64,000 nucleotides of DNA from Altererythrobacter sp. Root672 (GCF_001427865.1 NZ_LMHH01000003.1:62256-126255), one strand, 5' to 3'; counted from the first letter of the stretch, positions 1 through 11,003 are shown. The notes: generated by a model not told the origin, from the sequence alone. Made by a program: numbers and translations.

Positions 1-3000
1 CACTCCCACTTCGCCGGAGACCGCGTCGATCAAGTCCGACGGCGCGCGCATGGCTCCGCCAGCGCGCAGCAAGTCTGCCATATGTCCGCGCAAGGCCGAA
101 GCGGCCCGTTCGAACAGCAGCAGCCGGGCGCCTTCGGGCATCTTGCCCTCGTCGGTCGCCGCCCAGATCGCGTCCATGCCCAGCAGCTCGCAAGCCGAAA
201 CGAACGCAGCGGCAATCTGGTCGAGCCCGGCGCCTTCTTCCTCGGCCAGCTCGAACGGATGGATCAAGCCCATGCGGTTGACGACGGCGTTGGCGATGAC
301 CGTAGCCACGATCTCGTTCCGCAGCCGGTGAGCCAGGATGAACTTGCGGAACGGCGCGCGCATCGTTTCCGGGAAATCGTCGAACAGCAGCGGCTCGGCG
401 GCCCTGTCGGCGGCGATGTCGCTCGCTTCGATGGCGGACTGCAGCAGCAGCTTGGCGTTGGACAGCAGAATCGCCAGTTCGGGCCGGGTCAGGCCCTGAC
501 CGTCCACCGCCCGCCGGACCAGCGCCTGGCTGTCGGCCAGGCCTTCGGTTTTGCGGTCGAGTTCGCCCGCGTCTTCCAGGAACTCGACCAGCCGGGTCTG
601 CGAAGCGACGGCCTTGGCGCCGCCGGCCTGGGCAATCGACAGGGCGAGCGCCTGCATCCGGTTGTCTTCGAGCACCAGCGCGGCGACTTCGTCGGTCATG
701 GCTTCGAGCACTTCGACGCGTCGCGTCTCCGACAGTTTCCCGCCGCGCTTGGCCGCTTCGAGGGCGATCTTGATGTTGACCTCATTGTCCGAGCAATCGA
801 CCCCGGCGGAGTTATCGATGAAGTCGGTGTTGATGCGGCCGCCGTGAAGCGCGAACTCGATCCGCCCGGCTTGCGTGACGCCGAGGTTGGCGCCTTCGCC
901 GACGACTTTGGCGCGCACCTCGTCGCCATTCACCCGCAGGCCGTCGTTGGCCGGATCGCCGACTTGCGCGTGGCTCTCCTGACTGGCCTTGAGATAAGTC
1001 CCGATTCCGCCGAACCACAGTAGGTCGACCGGAGCCTTGAGGATCGCGCTGATCAGGCTTTCGGGGTCGAGCTCTTCCGCCTCTACCCCGAGCACCGCGC
1101 GTGCCTCTGGAGAAAGCGGAATGCGTTTGAGCGTGCGCGGGAACACCCCGCCGCCCTTGCTGATGAGCTTTTCGGAATAATCCGCCCAGCTTGAGCGCGG
1201 CAGTTCGAACATCCGTTTGCGCTCGGCCCAGCTGGCTGCCGGATCGGGGTTGGGGTCGATTAACACGTGGCGGTGGTCGAACGCGGCGACGAGCTTGATC
1301 GCCTTGGACAGCAGCATGCCGTTGCCGAACACGTCGCCCGACATGTCGCCGCAACCGACCACGCGGACCGGCTCGCTCTGCACGTCGACGCCCATTTCGA
1401 GGAAGTGCCGCTGGACCGAGATCCACGCGCCGCGGGCGGTGATGCCCATGGCTTTGTGATCGTAGCCCTTCGATCCGCCGCTAGCGAAAGCGTCGCCGAG
1501 CCAGAAGTCGAACTCGGCGGCGATAGCGTTGGCGGTGTCGGAGAAAGTCGCGGTGCCCTTGTCGGCGGCGACCACGAAATAGGGGTCCTCGCCGTCGTGG
1601 ATCACCACGTGCGGCGGGTGCACGACCTTGGTGCCGGCGATGTTGTCGGTGATCGACAACAGCGTGCGGATGAACAGCTTGTAGCTTTCGCGCCCTTCAG
1701 TGGCCCAGGCGTCGCGGTCGACCGCGGGATCGGGCAAGCGCTTGGGATAGAAGCCGCCCTTGGCTCCGGTCGGGACGATCACCGCGTTCTTGACCCGCTG
1801 GGCCTTCATCAGCCCAAGCACTTCGGTGCGGAAGTCGTCGCGCCGGTCGGACCAGCGCAGGCCTCCGCGCGCGACAGGGCCGGCGCGCAAGTGAATGCCT
1901 TCGACGCGGCGCGAATAGACGAAGATCTCGCGCCACGGCACCGGCTTGGGCAGGTTGGGCACGAGCGAGGAATCGAGCTTGAACGCCAACGCGTCGGTGC
2001 CGGCTGGGGCAAAGGCATTGGTCCGCAGGATCGCCCCGACCAGGGCCCAGTAGAGCCTCAACAAGCGGTCGTCGTTGATCGCGGCGACGCTGGCGAGGCC
2101 GGTGCGGATTTGCTCTTCGGCGTGGTGTGAAGCGGCTTCGCGGTCTGCCTTGAAACCCGGATCGTGGCGGACCCGGAACAGTTCCACCAGCGCGCGAGTG
2201 ACGGTAGGCGCGCGGCGCAGCGCGTCGACCACGGTGTAGATGGTGAAGGCGACGTTGACCTGCCGCAGATAGCGATAGAAGGCGCGCAGCCAGTCGGCCT
2301 CCTGCGCCTCCAGACCGGGGCTCACGACCAGGCGGTTGAACACGTCGTCTTCCGCCCGTGCGTTGAGCACGGCGCAGATCGCGGCCTCGATCTGCGGTGC
2401 GCGATCGAGCAGCGGCGCGGCCTCGTCTCCGTGTGACAGGCCGAGCAGGAAGTCGTGGATCGAGCCGGGTTCGGCGCCGGCAATCATGGTCGGGCGTTCG
2501 GCGAGCACCCGGAAGCCGAAGTTCTCGAGCGCCGGAACAGCGTCCGACAGCGCGACCGAACCGCCGAGCTGATAGAGCTTCATCCGTAATTGATCGGCGG
2601 GGTCGTTTTCCAGCCGGTAGAGCCGGGCATCGCGGTGGAGTGGGCGCTCCGCCTCCGCGCCCGCGAGCGCCCGCATCCGCGTGATATCCCGCGCGGCTTC
2701 GGCCGGTCCGTAATCGGTGCGGTAGGCGAGCGGGAAGGCTTCGGCATAGCGCGAGGCGAGCGCCGCGGCGCGGGATGGCTCTTCGTCGACGGCAAGCGCA
2801 GCTTCGACCGCTTCGCCCCAGCCGCGCAGCAGTTCCTGCAGCCGGCGGTCGACCAGGTCCATGTCGGGCTCGCGCCCGCGTCCGCGGAAGTCGAGGACAT
2901 AGCGCAACATGGCTAGGTTGCCGCCTTCGACCAGCAAGCTCCAGTCGAGCGTATCGGCGCCGGTCGAGTCCTCGATCATGGTCTGAATCTTGAGGCGCGT

Positions 3001-4188
3001 CGAAGTCGACAGCAGGTCGCGCGGGAGCCAGACGAAGCCGAACAAGTGCCGGTGAAGCGGGGCCATGACCATCGCCGCGCGGGCCCGTGGCCGGTCGGCG
3101 AGCGCCATCATCGTGGTCGCCACACGCGCGAGATCTTCGTCTTCGAAACCGATCGCGAGATCGTGCGGCAGCACGGTCAGCGCATGGACGAGCGCCTTGG
3201 CATCGTGGCTTCCTTCCTGGAAACCGAACTTGTCCATCAGGTTGGCCAGCTGGCGGCGCAGTTCGGGCACTTGGGCCGGAGGTGTTCCGAGCGCGGCGCT
3301 GGTCCAGATGCCGGCGTAGACCGAAAGCGAGGTGGCCTTGCCGCCCTCGATCACCGGCACGATGAACACATCGAGCGGCACCCGGCGATGGACGTGCGAG
3401 TAAGTGTTCGCCTTGATGATCAGTGGCGCATGTTCGCGGTTGGCGGGCTTTTCGAACCAGGCGAAGGCGAGCTTGTAAGCGTCCTCGCTGAGCAGGTCCT
3501 TTGCGCTCTTCCGGCAGATCCCGAGCGCCTGCGATTTGGAGCCGTCGGGCTTGATCGTCATGTGGCCGAGCAGGGTCAGCATGCCGTCGCAGAACCAGCG
3601 TAGCAGGTCCTGCCGTTCGGGATCGGGCACCTTGCCGGCGTCCTGGCCCAGCCGCTCGCGCATCTCGGGCCAGTCGGACACCGCCACGCGGACATCGGCC
3701 AGCGTTGCGGAGAGTTCCTGCTCGAGTGTGCGGCGCTGGATGGCGTCGATCCGCTCGGTCTCGAGATAGATCATCGATTCCAGTTTCTCGCCGCTCGCTT
3801 CTCCTTCGGGCAGGGCCACGAGCTTGCCTGCTTCATCGCGGCGGGCGGGCAGAACGGGGTGAGCAAGGACGTCGATCGGCAATCCGAGCGCGGCGATGGT
3901 CGCGGCGATCGAATCGACCAGGAACGGCATGTCCTTGTTGACGATGGCGATGCGGGTGGCTCTCCGGTCACCGACGCCCGAGCGGACCGCGATGGCGGCC
4001 TCTCCGCGCTTACGCTGGTGGGCGGTTTCGAGCAGGAAAGCGGCCGCTTCGTCGAGATGGGCGGCGCCGAGTTCGGTTTCTCCAGGGAGTCGGGACACCG
4101 CTATGCGTTCGCGCAGGACCTTTGCCAGCTTTGCGTCTTCGGCCGACAATTTCTTGAACCCTTCGGCATCGCGCCGCGCGGTGGCCAT
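1..4188 (-). CDS. NAD-dependent glutamate dehydrogenase, large type (C-terminus beyond window)
   Basis: This is the large NAD-type glutamate dehydrogenase, which oxidatively deaminates glutamate to 2-oxoglutarate and ammonia in the cytoplasm. The frame is open for 1,396 codons to the window edge; the family is usually about 1,550-1,620 residues, so only the extreme C-terminus is missing. The N-terminal half carries the long regulatory region typical of the family. The catalytic region includes GPVARGGLRWSDR (around residue 770) and VVGEGANLGVTQ (around residue 1,090). The ATG at 4188 follows a purine-rich GGAGAGAG stretch. It faces the same way as the LLM oxidoreductase gene to its right, 90 bp away. 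Identification is confident; the end is not visible. Confidence 0.95.
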   Translation of the reverse strand, partial: MATARRDAEGFKKLSAEDAKLAKVLRERIAVSRLPGETELGAAHLDEAAAFLLETAHQRKRGEAAIAVRSGVGDRRATRIAIVNKDMPFLVDSIAATIAALGLPIDVLAHPVLPARRDEAGKLVALPEGEASGEKLESMIYLETERIDAIQRRTLEQELSATLADVRVAVSDWPEMRERLGQDAGKVPDPERQDLLRWFCDGMLTLLGHMTIKPDGSKSQALGICRKSAKDLLSEDAYKLAFAWFEKPANREHAPLIIKANTYSHVHRRVPLDVFIVPVIEGGKATSLSVYAGIWTSAALGTPPAQVPELRRQLANLMDKFGFQEGSHDAKALVHALTVLPHDLAIGFEDEDLARVATTMMALADRPRARAAMVMAPLHRHLFGFVWLPRDLLSTSTRLKIQTMIEDSTGADTLDWSLLVEGGNLAMLRYVLDFRGRGREPDMDLVDRRLQELLRGWGEAVEAALAVDEEPSRAAALASRYAEAFPLAYRTDYGPAEAARDITRMRALAGAEAERPLHRDARLYRLENDPADQLRMKLYQLGGSVALSDAVPALENFGFRVLAERPTMIAGAEPGSIHDFLLGLSHGDEAAPLLDRAPQIEAAICAVLNARAEDDVFNRLVVSPGLEAQEADWLRAFYRYLRQVNVAFTIYTVVDALRRAPTVTRALVELFRVRHDPGFKADREAASHHAEEQIRTGLASVAAINDDRLLRLYWALVGAILRTNAFAPAGTDALAFKLDSSLVPNLPKPVPWREIFVYSRRVEGIHLRAGPVARGGLRWSDRRDDFRTEVLGLMKAQRVKNAVIVPTGAKGGFYPKRLPDPAVDRDAWATEGRESYKLFIRTLLSITDNIAGTKVVHPPHVVIHDGEDPYFVVAADKGTATFSDTANAIAAEFDFWLGDAFASGGSKGYDHKAMGITARGAWISVQRHFLEMGVDVQSEPVRVVGCGDMSGDVFGNGMLLSKAIKLVAAFDHRHVLIDPNPDPAASWAERKRMFELPRSSWADYSEKLISKGGGVFPRTLKRIPLSPEARAVLGVEAEELDPESLISAILKAPVDLLWFGGIGTYLKASQESHAQVGDPANDGLRVNGDEVRAKVVGEGANLGVTQAGRIEFALHGGRINTDFIDNSAGVDCSDNEVNIKIALEAAKRGGKLSETRRVEVLEAMTDEVAALVLEDNRMQALALSIAQAGGAKAVASQTRLVEFLEDAGELDRKTEGLADSQALVRRAVDGQGLTRPELAILLSNAKLLLQSAIEASDIAADRAAEPLLFDDFPETMRAPFRKFILAHRLRNEIVATVIANAVVNRMGLIHPFELAEEEGAGLDQIAAAFVSACELLGMDAIWAATDEGKMPEGARLLLFERAASALRGHMADLLRAGGAMRAPSDLIDAVSGEVGV

Positions 4189-4278
4189 ATTCACTCTCTC
4201 CCGCCTCCACAAACAAGACAAACGAGGCGGCCGTGCGGTCGTTCCGACTTCTTGCGCCGATTGGCGCCACGGCCATCC

Positions 4279-5262
4279 CTACGAAGTAACGGCCTCCATC
4301 GTAAGCGCTAGCGAACGACGCCGCGCCTCGGGATCATACGTAGCGCCGGAGACTATCAACTCGTCGGCGTTGGTGCGTTCGATGAAGCGGCCGATCCTCT
4401 CGCGGACGGTCGCAACTGATCCCACCGCGCGGGCCTGGCCGAGATGTTCGAGCATGGCCCTGGCGGTGTCCGGCAGGGTCTCGCGATAGCCGGGGATCGG
4501 CGGCGGCAGCTTGCCCGGATCGCCAGAGCGGAGCCGGACAAATGACTGGTCCTGCGAGGAGGACAGCAACTCTGCCTCCTCGTCGGTGTCCGCGGCGATC
4601 ACCGTCATCGCCGCCATGGCGTGGGGCTTGTCGAGGTAGGCCGAGGGACGGAACTGGTTGCGATAGGCGATCAGCGCGGCGTCGAGATGGTCGGGCGCGA
4701 AGTGGCTGGCGAAGGCGTAGGGCATGCCAAGCCTTGCTGCGAGCTGGGCGCCGAACAGGCTCGACCCCAACATCCACAACTCGACCTTGGCGCCAAGTCC
4801 GGGGGTGGCGACGATCGGCAGGTCGAGATCGCCGGTCAGCATGGCCCGGAGTTCGACCACGTCCTGCGGGAAGTACTCGGCCGCCTGGTGCAGGTTCTTG
4901 CGCAAGGCCTGCGCCACGATCCCCGCCGCGCCCGGCGCGCGGCCGAGCCCAAGGTCGACCCGCCCAGGGAACAGGCCGTCTAGCGTGCCGAATTGCTCGG
5001 CGATCACGAACGGGTTGTGGTTGGGCAGCATGATCCCGCCCGATCCGATCCGGATGGTCGAGGTCGAATGGCCGATGTGGGCGAGCACGACTGAGGCGGC
5101 TCCACCGGCGACTCCGGGAGTGGCGTGGTGCTCGGCTACCCAGAACCGCTTGTACCCGGCTTGCTCGGCGGTCGCTGCGAGCTTGCCGGCGTCGTCCAGG
5201 GCCTCGTGCAGAGTGCCGCCTTCGCGGATCGGGAGGAGGTCGAGGACTGACAGGGGGATCAT
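4279..5262 (-). CDS. LLM-class flavin-dependent oxidoreductase
   Basis: A 327-residue luciferase-like (bacterial luciferase/alkanal monooxygenase fold) flavoprotein. The N-terminus MIPLSVLDLLPIREGG, the WVAEHH motif around residue 42, and GSGGIMLPNH around residue 75 are typical of the MsnO8/YhbW-type subgroup, which is full length at this size. Such enzymes use FMNH2 supplied by a reductase; the substrate cannot be told from sequence. The start codon overlaps the stop of the TPR gene upstream (ATGA overlap, 5259-5262), so the two are probably co-transcribed. A second, clearly different LLM gene lies at 54.5 kb. Confidence 0.9.
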   Translation of the reverse strand: MIPLSVLDLLPIREGGTLHEALDDAGKLAATAEQAGYKRFWVAEHHATPGVAGGAASVVLAHIGHSTSTIRIGSGGIMLPNHNPFVIAEQFGTLDGLFPGRVDLGLGRAPGAAGIVAQALRKNLHQAAEYFPQDVVELRAMLTGDLDLPIVATPGLGAKVELWMLGSSLFGAQLAARLGMPYAFASHFAPDHLDAALIAYRNQFRPSAYLDKPHAMAAMTVIAADTDEEAELLSSSQDQSFVRLRSGDPGKLPPPIPGYRETLPDTARAMLEHLGQARAVGSVATVRERIGRFIERTNADELIVSGATYDPEARRRSLALTMEAVTS

Positions 5263-6092
5263 TCGGACGGGGTCTCCGCACTTGGCTCAGCGGTCGGCTG
5301 AGCCTCGGTGGGTTCACTGAGCTGGGCCAGATAGCCGCGGGCAGTAATCGCTTCCTCGCTGTTTGGGGCGAGATCGACAACCGACTGCCAGCTTGCCCGC
5401 GCGGCGTCCTCGCGTCCACCGAGTATGGCGATCACACCGGCTTCGAGGCCGATCTCCGGGTAGCCGGGGGACAGCCTGGCGGCGGTTTCGATATAGGACT
5501 GTGCGTCGGCCAGCTTGTTCTGACGACGCGCCAAGGTCGCCGAGAGCAGCCAGGCATAAGGGCTCTGCGGGTCGAAGGTCCGCGCGCTGGTGAGTGTGGC
5601 TTCAGCTTCTGCCATTTGGCCAAGCAGGACTTGGGCCCGTGCCCTGTCGATCTCGACCACTGCACGCAACCCCGCATCGCCCGAGGCTTCGGCATCGCTC
5701 GCGGCGAGGTTGAGGTGGGTAAGGGCGGCGGCGGCACGTTCCTGGGCCAAGGCGGAATTGCCGGCCATCGCGGCGAGTTGGGCCCGGCGGTAGGGATCGC
5801 CCTCACCAAGCACCTCCCGCGCGGCAACGAACGCCTGCTCGGCCGCTTCCCAGCGTAGTAGCGAGGTATAGGCCATGCCAAGGCAATGTTGCGGATAGGT
5901 GCGGTCCGGTCCGCTGGTTTGCTCGGACCACTGGCCGGCTTCGACGATCGCGGTGGTCGGATCCTTACGGGCCTTTTCCAGACAGGCGATGAGCCGATCT
6001 TCCGCCACGGTGCGCGGTACCGGCGGGCCCGGCGCCTCGACGGCAGCCTGAGCCAGGGTGAGCAGCGATGCGGAGATGAGTGCGGTGATCAT
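5259..6092 (-). CDS. tetratricopeptide-repeat protein, exported
   Basis: A 277-residue protein with an N-terminal hydrophobic segment (MITALISASLLTLAQAAVEA) that looks like a cleavable signal peptide, followed by helical repeats consistent with TPR units (for example the segments beginning SPYAWLLSATLARR and PEIGLEAGVIAIL). The C-terminus is Thr/Glu/Pro rich. TPR proteins are scaffolds; no enzymatic motif is visible and the partner is unknown. It overlaps the LLM gene by 4 bp and is separated by about 10 bp from the alpha/beta hydrolase upstream, suggesting a three-gene operon. Confidence 0.8.
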   Translation of the reverse strand: MITALISASLLTLAQAAVEAPGPPVPRTVAEDRLIACLEKARKDPTTAIVEAGQWSEQTSGPDRTYPQHCLGMAYTSLLRWEAAEQAFVAAREVLGEGDPYRRAQLAAMAGNSALAQERAAAALTHLNLAASDAEASGDAGLRAVVEIDRARAQVLLGQMAEAEATLTSARTFDPQSPYAWLLSATLARRQNKLADAQSYIETAARLSPGYPEIGLEAGVIAILGGREDAARASWQSVVDLAPNSEEAITARGYLAQLSEPTEAQPTAEPSAETPSE

Positions 6093-6102
6093 CGGAACGG
6101 TC

Positions 6103-6846
6103 TCAAGCTAGCGCGGCGACGGTGCGCAGGAGCAGGGCGATGTCGCTGTCGCGCGAAAGGCGATGGTCGCCACCCTTGATCAGGGTCACCTGCACGTCCT
6201 GTGAACGCAAGGCCTCTGCAAGGCGCAGTGAGATTTTCGGGGGGACGTCGGTGTCCTCCTGTCCGTGGAGCAGCCGCACCGGACAATCGATGGCGATCTC
6301 GCTCTCAAGCTGGCGCCGGTCCTGCCCGTCGGACCAGAAGCCTGGATGCGTGGGCGTGGGGTCGTAGCCATAGGCGTTTTCGGTGAAGAGTGTCTCGCCG
6401 TTCGAGAGCTGCGCCTTCTGGGCGTCGTCATAGCCCCAGTCGGTGAAGTCAGGGGCGGCGGCGATGCCCACCAGGCCAACGAGCTTTGATCCAAGCTGCT
6501 GCGCCGCAAGCAGCATCAACCAACCGCCCATAGACGATCCGACCAGCACGACTTCGCCCCGCACCTCGGCTTCGATCAGCGCGAGCACCTCTTCGGCCCA
6601 GCGCGCCAGCGTACCGTCCGCGAAATCGCCCCCGCTTTCGCCGCAGCCCGAGTAATCGAGCAGCAGACATTCTCGCCGTTCCGCTTCGGCCCAGGCCAAG
6701 AGCGCGGTGGCCTTGCTGCCGGCCATGTCGGACATGTAGCCGGGCAGGAACACGATCGCCGGGCCGGAGCCAGGGCCAGAGGCAGGGCTGTGGCGGAAAG
6801 CGATCCGCCTGCCATCGGGCATCGCGTGGAAACGGGTCTCAGGCAT
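6103..6846 (-). CDS. alpha/beta hydrolase (serine esterase/thioesterase-like)
   Basis: A 247-residue cytoplasmic alpha/beta hydrolase. The nucleophile elbow GSSMGG places the serine at residue 105. The acid is probably in the HGQEDTDVPP segment and the histidine in KGGDHRLS near the C-terminus, giving a complete triad. Size and motif order resemble the ABHD10/palmitoyl-thioesterase-like bacterial family, but the substrate is not deducible. It lies 53 bp downstream of holA on the same strand and directly upstream of the TPR gene. Confidence 0.85.
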   Translation of the reverse strand: MPETRFHAMPDGRRIAFRHSPASGPGSGPAIVFLPGYMSDMAGSKATALLAWAEAERRECLLLDYSGCGESGGDFADGTLARWAEEVLALIEAEVRGEVVLVGSSMGGWLMLLAAQQLGSKLVGLVGIAAAPDFTDWGYDDAQKAQLSNGETLFTENAYGYDPTPTHPGFWSDGQDRRQLESEIAIDCPVRLLHGQEDTDVPPKISLRLAEALRSQDVQVTLIKGGDHRLSRDSDIALLLRTVAALA

Positions 6847-6899
6847 CGCCGCTCAGATGGAGTCGAAGCAGGCAATCGGCAAGGCGTGACGTTTGGGGG

Positions 6900-7946
6900 T
6901 TACCGCCGCGGCGCCGCATAACGGGCGATGTCGGTCAGTTCCTGCGCCAGCAGCAGTTCGGCCGCCTGGCTGTTCGACAGCAGCGAACGATGGAGCGCAG
7001 CGAGCCGCTGCACCAGGCGGTTGAGGCGCTTGGCGTTCCAGCGCTGCATTTGCGTCCCAAGATCGCGCGCGTCGCGCCAGAACACGCGGCGGGCCTTTTG
7101 CTCAGTCTCAAGCAAGTCCTTGATCTTGCCGTTCGGTCCGAGGCGGGCGGTGAGCTGCGCCAGTTGCGCGGCGCGGCGCTCAAGCGCGAGCAATACGGCC
7201 ACTGGATTGAGCGACAGCTCGTGCATCCGCCGCAACTCGCCTGGCAGCCGATTGACCTCTCCGGACAGCACTGCGTTGACCAGCGGCATGAAGCCGTCTT
7301 CCTCGGTCTTGGCGCCAATCGCGTCGAGCGCTTCCTCGCTGGCCTGGCGCGGCGCCTGGGCCGAAGCGTCGACATAGAGCGCGAGCTTGGTGACTTCGGA
7401 CTGGGCGAGCCTCACATCGAGCCCGGCCGCTCGCGCGATGCGCTCAGCAAGATCGCCGCCGAGCCTGAGGCCGGCCGCATCGGCCATGCGCCGCACTTCC
7501 TCGGTCACCGACTTGAGGTCCGGCGGATGGAACATAGCTACCAGCCCATCGCCGCGACCTTCGAGGAGTTTGGCAGTGCGCGACTTGTCGGTGGCGCTGG
7601 TCGCCACGATCAGGATCGGGCAGGCCCCCTCGCCTTCCCCGGCGTCGATAACGTCGAGCAGGGTCTTTACCGCATCGTGCGCCTCGTCGCCGTTGGCGCT
7701 GACCAGGATGTGGCGGGTTCCGGCAAAGAGCGAGTTCGAGCGCGCCTCGTCGCCTAGACGCACGGGATCGGATTTCAGGTCACCGCCCGAAAAATCTACC
7801 CGCTCACCCGGGTCGGGCAGCATGGCGATGAGCCGGGCCGCGGCGGCGGCTGCGCCTGCCTCGTCCGGGCCGCAGAAGAACATGATCTTCGCCTGCTGCG
7901 CAGCGCGCGGCGCGACGGCGTTGAAGTCGCGCTGAGTGGCTTTCAC
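6900..7946 (-). CDS. holA: DNA polymerase III subunit delta
   Basis: A 348-residue delta subunit of the clamp loader, which opens the beta sliding clamp during replication. The N-terminal AAA-like region has the family phrase FFCGPDEAGAAAAAARLIA in place of a true P-loop, as expected because delta does not bind ATP. The C-terminal collar domain is present and the length matches the family. Its start overlaps the lptE stop (ATGA, 7943-7946). The order leuS-lptE-holA is conserved across Proteobacteria, which supports the call. Confidence 0.93.
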   Translation of the reverse strand: MKATQRDFNAVAPRAAQQAKIMFFCGPDEAGAAAAAARLIAMLPDPGERVDFSGGDLKSDPVRLGDEARSNSLFAGTRHILVSANGDEAHDAVKTLLDVIDAGEGEGACPILIVATSATDKSRTAKLLEGRGDGLVAMFHPPDLKSVTEEVRRMADAAGLRLGGDLAERIARAAGLDVRLAQSEVTKLALYVDASAQAPRQASEEALDAIGAKTEEDGFMPLVNAVLSGEVNRLPGELRRMHELSLNPVAVLLALERRAAQLAQLTARLGPNGKIKDLLETEQKARRVFWRDARDLGTQMQRWNAKRLNRLVQRLAALHRSLLSNSQAAELLLAQELTDIARYAAPRR

Positions 7947-8446
7947 GATTGCGAGCGGAGCGCGAGCATCACCCGGACCATGATCCGGTCGGAGACCTCG
8001 ACGGCCAAGTTCTCGAGCGCGGTCTGTTCCGCGGCAATCGTCGCAAATTCCGACGAAACCACGTCGATGCCGGCATCCGAGCCCGCCGTCGCATCGAGCA
8101 GGATCGTGCCGTTCGACAGATCGACCAACTGGTAGCGGGCGCGCAGCGTCCGGCGCTCGCGCGACACGGTCTCGTCGGTCAGCAGGCCGAGGCTTTCGAG
8201 CTGGTCGTCGAGCAGCACGTCGAGCCGATAACGCGGCGTCGCGGTACTGCCGCCCTGCGCCAGCCTGTCCTTCAGCGCATTGCGCACGAGCCAGCCTGCG
8301 CGTCCTTCGATCGGAGCGACTTCCACCGCCGCGATCCCCTGCGCAACGGCCCCGTCACCACCGCCAGCGTACATCGGCTGCAGGCCGCAGCCACCCAGCG
8401 CTCCCAGCAGCGCGAGAGGCGCCAGCAGGGACGCGGCCCGCCTCAT
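7943..8446 (-). CDS. lptE: LPS-assembly lipoprotein LptE
   Basis: A 167-residue outer-membrane lipoprotein that plugs the LptD barrel in lipopolysaccharide export. The signal sequence ends in a lipobox, LGGC, with the lipidated cysteine at residue 20, followed by GLQPMY, which is characteristic of LptE. It sits between leuS and holA with 4-bp overlaps on both sides (ATGA at 8443-8446 and 7943-7946), so translation is probably coupled through all three genes. Confidence 0.92.
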   Translation of the reverse strand: MRRAASLLAPLALLGALGGCGLQPMYAGGGDGAVAQGIAAVEVAPIEGRAGWLVRNALKDRLAQGGSTATPRYRLDVLLDDQLESLGLLTDETVSRERRTLRARYQLVDLSNGTILLDATAGSDAGIDVVSSEFATIAAEQTALENLAVEVSDRIMVRVMLALRSQS

Positions 8447-10968
8447 GCGACGATGTTAACCAGCCTGTCGGGCACCACGATCACCTTGCGGACCTGAGCT
8501 CCATCAAGGGCACGCTGGACTTTCTCGCTCGCGAGCGCAAGCGCCTCAAGCTCGGGATTGGGCAAGCCCTTGGCCACGGTCAGGGTGTCGCGCAGCTTGC
8601 CCTTCACCTGCACGGCCACGGTGACCTCGTCCTCGACCAGCAGCGCTTCGTCGACCGGCGGCCAGCTCGCTTCGGACACCAGGCCGTCGAACCCGGCGTT
8701 GTGCCAGGCTTCTTCGGTCAGGTGCGGCATCATCGGCGAGGCGAGCAGCATCAAGGTCGCGATGCCTTCGCTGCGCGTGGCCGAAGCCGGGGCCTTTTCG
8801 ACCGCCGAGGTGAACTCGTAGATCCGTGCCACTGCCTTGTTGAAGGCAAGCGATTCGATGTCCTCACCGGCGGCGGCGATCGTTTGGTGCTGCTTGCGCT
8901 GCAACGCCTTGTCCTCGCCGGTCGCGGCGGCGTCGTACTGGCCGAACAGGCGCCACAGGCGCTGGACGAAGCGGCCGCAGCCTTCGATGCCGCTTTCCGA
9001 CCACGGCAAGTCGCGCTCGGGCGGGCTATCGGAGAGCATGAACCAGCGGACCGCGTCGGCTCCGTAGCGTTCGACCATGTCGTCCGGGTCGACCACGTTC
9101 TTCTTCGACTTGGACATCTTGATGACGCGGCCAACGGTGACCGGGGCGCCATCGGCCTTGAGTACGGCGCCCTCGGTGCCGCGCTCGATCTCGGCCGGGC
9201 CGAAGTAGATCGGCTGGCCGTTTTCGGGGTTCTTCCGCTCGTAAGTCTCGTGCGTCACCATGCCCTGGGTGAACAGGCTGGCGAACGGTTCGGCCACGTC
9301 GATCTTGCCGATGTGCTTGAGCGCGCGCGTCCAGAAGCGGGCGTAGAGCAGATGCAGGATCGCGTGCTCGATGCCGCCGATGTACTGGTCGACCGGCAGC
9401 CACTTGGCGACCTCGTCACGGTTGAACGGCTGGTCGGCTGGTTGGCTGGCGAAGCGCAGGAAATACCAGGAACTGTTGACGAAAGTGTCGAGCGTATCGG
9501 TTTCGCGCTCGGCCGCGCCGCCGCACTTGGGGCAGCTGACATGCTTCCAGGTCGGATGCCGCACCAGCGGGTTGCCGGGAATCGAGAAATCGACGTCTTC
9601 GGGCAAAGTAACCGGAAGCTGGTCCTTCGGCACCGGCACCACGCCGCAGTCAGCGCAATGGATGAACGGGATCGGTGTGCCCCAATAGCGTTGGCGCGAA
9701 ACGCCCCAGTCGCGCAGGCGCCACACGGTCTTGCCCTGGCCCCAGCCGCCACTTTCGGCGCGCTCGATGACGGCGCGCTTGGCGTCGGGGACGGTCATGC
9801 CGTCGATGAAGCCCGAATGGACCAGCACGCCCTCGCCGGCTTCTGCCTCGGTCAGCGGCGCATCGGCTTCGGCCGCCGAAGCGGCGACCACGCGAATGAT
9901 CGGCAGCTCGTATTTGGTGGCGAACTCGAAGTCGCGCTGGTCGTGGCCCGGCACGGCCATGATCGCGCCGGTGCCGTAGTCCATCAGCACGAAGTTGGCG
10001 ATGTAGACCGGCAGCCGCTTGTTCGGATCGAACGGATGGACCGCCCCGATGCCGGTGTCGAAGCCGAGCTTCTCGGCGGTTTCGAGCTCGGCCGCTGTAG
10101 TCCCGCCAGCGCGGCACTTCTCGATGAACTTGGCCGCATCGCAGTTGGTCTGCGCGACAGCCTCGGCCAGCGGATGATCGGGCGCGACCGCAACGAAGCT
10201 GGCGCCGAAGATCGTGTCCGGGCGCGTCGTGTAGACGTCGAGCGTATCGCCGTTGGTCAGGTCGAAGCGGAACTGCAGGCCCTGGCTCTTGCCGATCCAG
10301 TTCTCCTGCATCAGCCGGACTTTCTCCGGCCAATGTTCGAGCGTGCCGAGGCCGTCGAGCAAGTCCTGCGCGAAGTCGGTGATCTTGAGGAACCACTGGT
10401 TGAGCTGGCGCTTCTCGACCACCGCGCCCGAACGCCAGCCGCGCCCGTCGACGACTTGTTCGTTGGCCAGCACGGTCTGGTCGACCGGATCCCAGTTCAC
10501 CGCGCTCTGGCGGCGATAGACCAGGCCGCCTTCGTACATGTCGATGAACAGCGCTTGCTCGTGCCCGTAGTACTCGGGATCGCAAGTGGCGATCTCGCGG
10601 CTCCAGTCGAGCGCGAAGCCGAGGCGTCGGAGCTGGGCCTTCATCGTGGCGATGTTCTGGTAGGTCCACCCGGCCGGGTGCACGCCTTGTTCCATGGCGG
10701 CGTTTTCGGCCGGCATGCCGAACGCGTCCCAGCCCATCGGGTGCAGCACTTCATGCCCGGTCATGCGCTTGTAGCGGGCGAGCACGTCACCCATCGTGTA
10801 GTTGCGCACGTGGCCGATGTGGATGCGCCCCGAAGGATAGGGGAACATCTCGAGCACGTAGCTCTTGGGCCGATTGCTGTCGCTGTCGGCCTCGAAGCAG
10901 CGCGCTTCGTCCCAGGCACGCTGCCAGCGTCCGTCGGCGTGCGACGGATCGAAGCGCTGCTCGGTCAT
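8443..10968 (-). CDS. leuS: leucine--tRNA ligase
   Basis: An 841-residue class I aminoacyl-tRNA synthetase that charges tRNA-Leu. The HIGH motif is at residues 50-53 and KMSKS at around residue 620 (IKMSKSKKN). The CP1 editing domain lies between them, and a C-terminal anticodon-binding region is present. It is first in the leuS-lptE-holA run, 35 bp downstream of the DUF3576 gene, an arrangement common in Alphaproteobacteria. Confidence 0.97.
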   Translation of the reverse strand: MTEQRFDPSHADGRWQRAWDEARCFEADSDSNRPKSYVLEMFPYPSGRIHIGHVRNYTMGDVLARYKRMTGHEVLHPMGWDAFGMPAENAAMEQGVHPAGWTYQNIATMKAQLRRLGFALDWSREIATCDPEYYGHEQALFIDMYEGGLVYRRQSAVNWDPVDQTVLANEQVVDGRGWRSGAVVEKRQLNQWFLKITDFAQDLLDGLGTLEHWPEKVRLMQENWIGKSQGLQFRFDLTNGDTLDVYTTRPDTIFGASFVAVAPDHPLAEAVAQTNCDAAKFIEKCRAGGTTAAELETAEKLGFDTGIGAVHPFDPNKRLPVYIANFVLMDYGTGAIMAVPGHDQRDFEFATKYELPIIRVVAASAAEADAPLTEAEAGEGVLVHSGFIDGMTVPDAKRAVIERAESGGWGQGKTVWRLRDWGVSRQRYWGTPIPFIHCADCGVVPVPKDQLPVTLPEDVDFSIPGNPLVRHPTWKHVSCPKCGGAAERETDTLDTFVNSSWYFLRFASQPADQPFNRDEVAKWLPVDQYIGGIEHAILHLLYARFWTRALKHIGKIDVAEPFASLFTQGMVTHETYERKNPENGQPIYFGPAEIERGTEGAVLKADGAPVTVGRVIKMSKSKKNVVDPDDMVERYGADAVRWFMLSDSPPERDLPWSESGIEGCGRFVQRLWRLFGQYDAAATGEDKALQRKQHQTIAAAGEDIESLAFNKAVARIYEFTSAVEKAPASATRSEGIATLMLLASPMMPHLTEEAWHNAGFDGLVSEASWPPVDEALLVEDEVTVAVQVKGKLRDTLTVAKGLPNPELEALALASEKVQRALDGAQVRKVIVVPDRLVNIVA

Positions 10969-11003
10969 GGTGTGGTTCCTAAATTAGTCCGGAAATCAGG
11001 CGG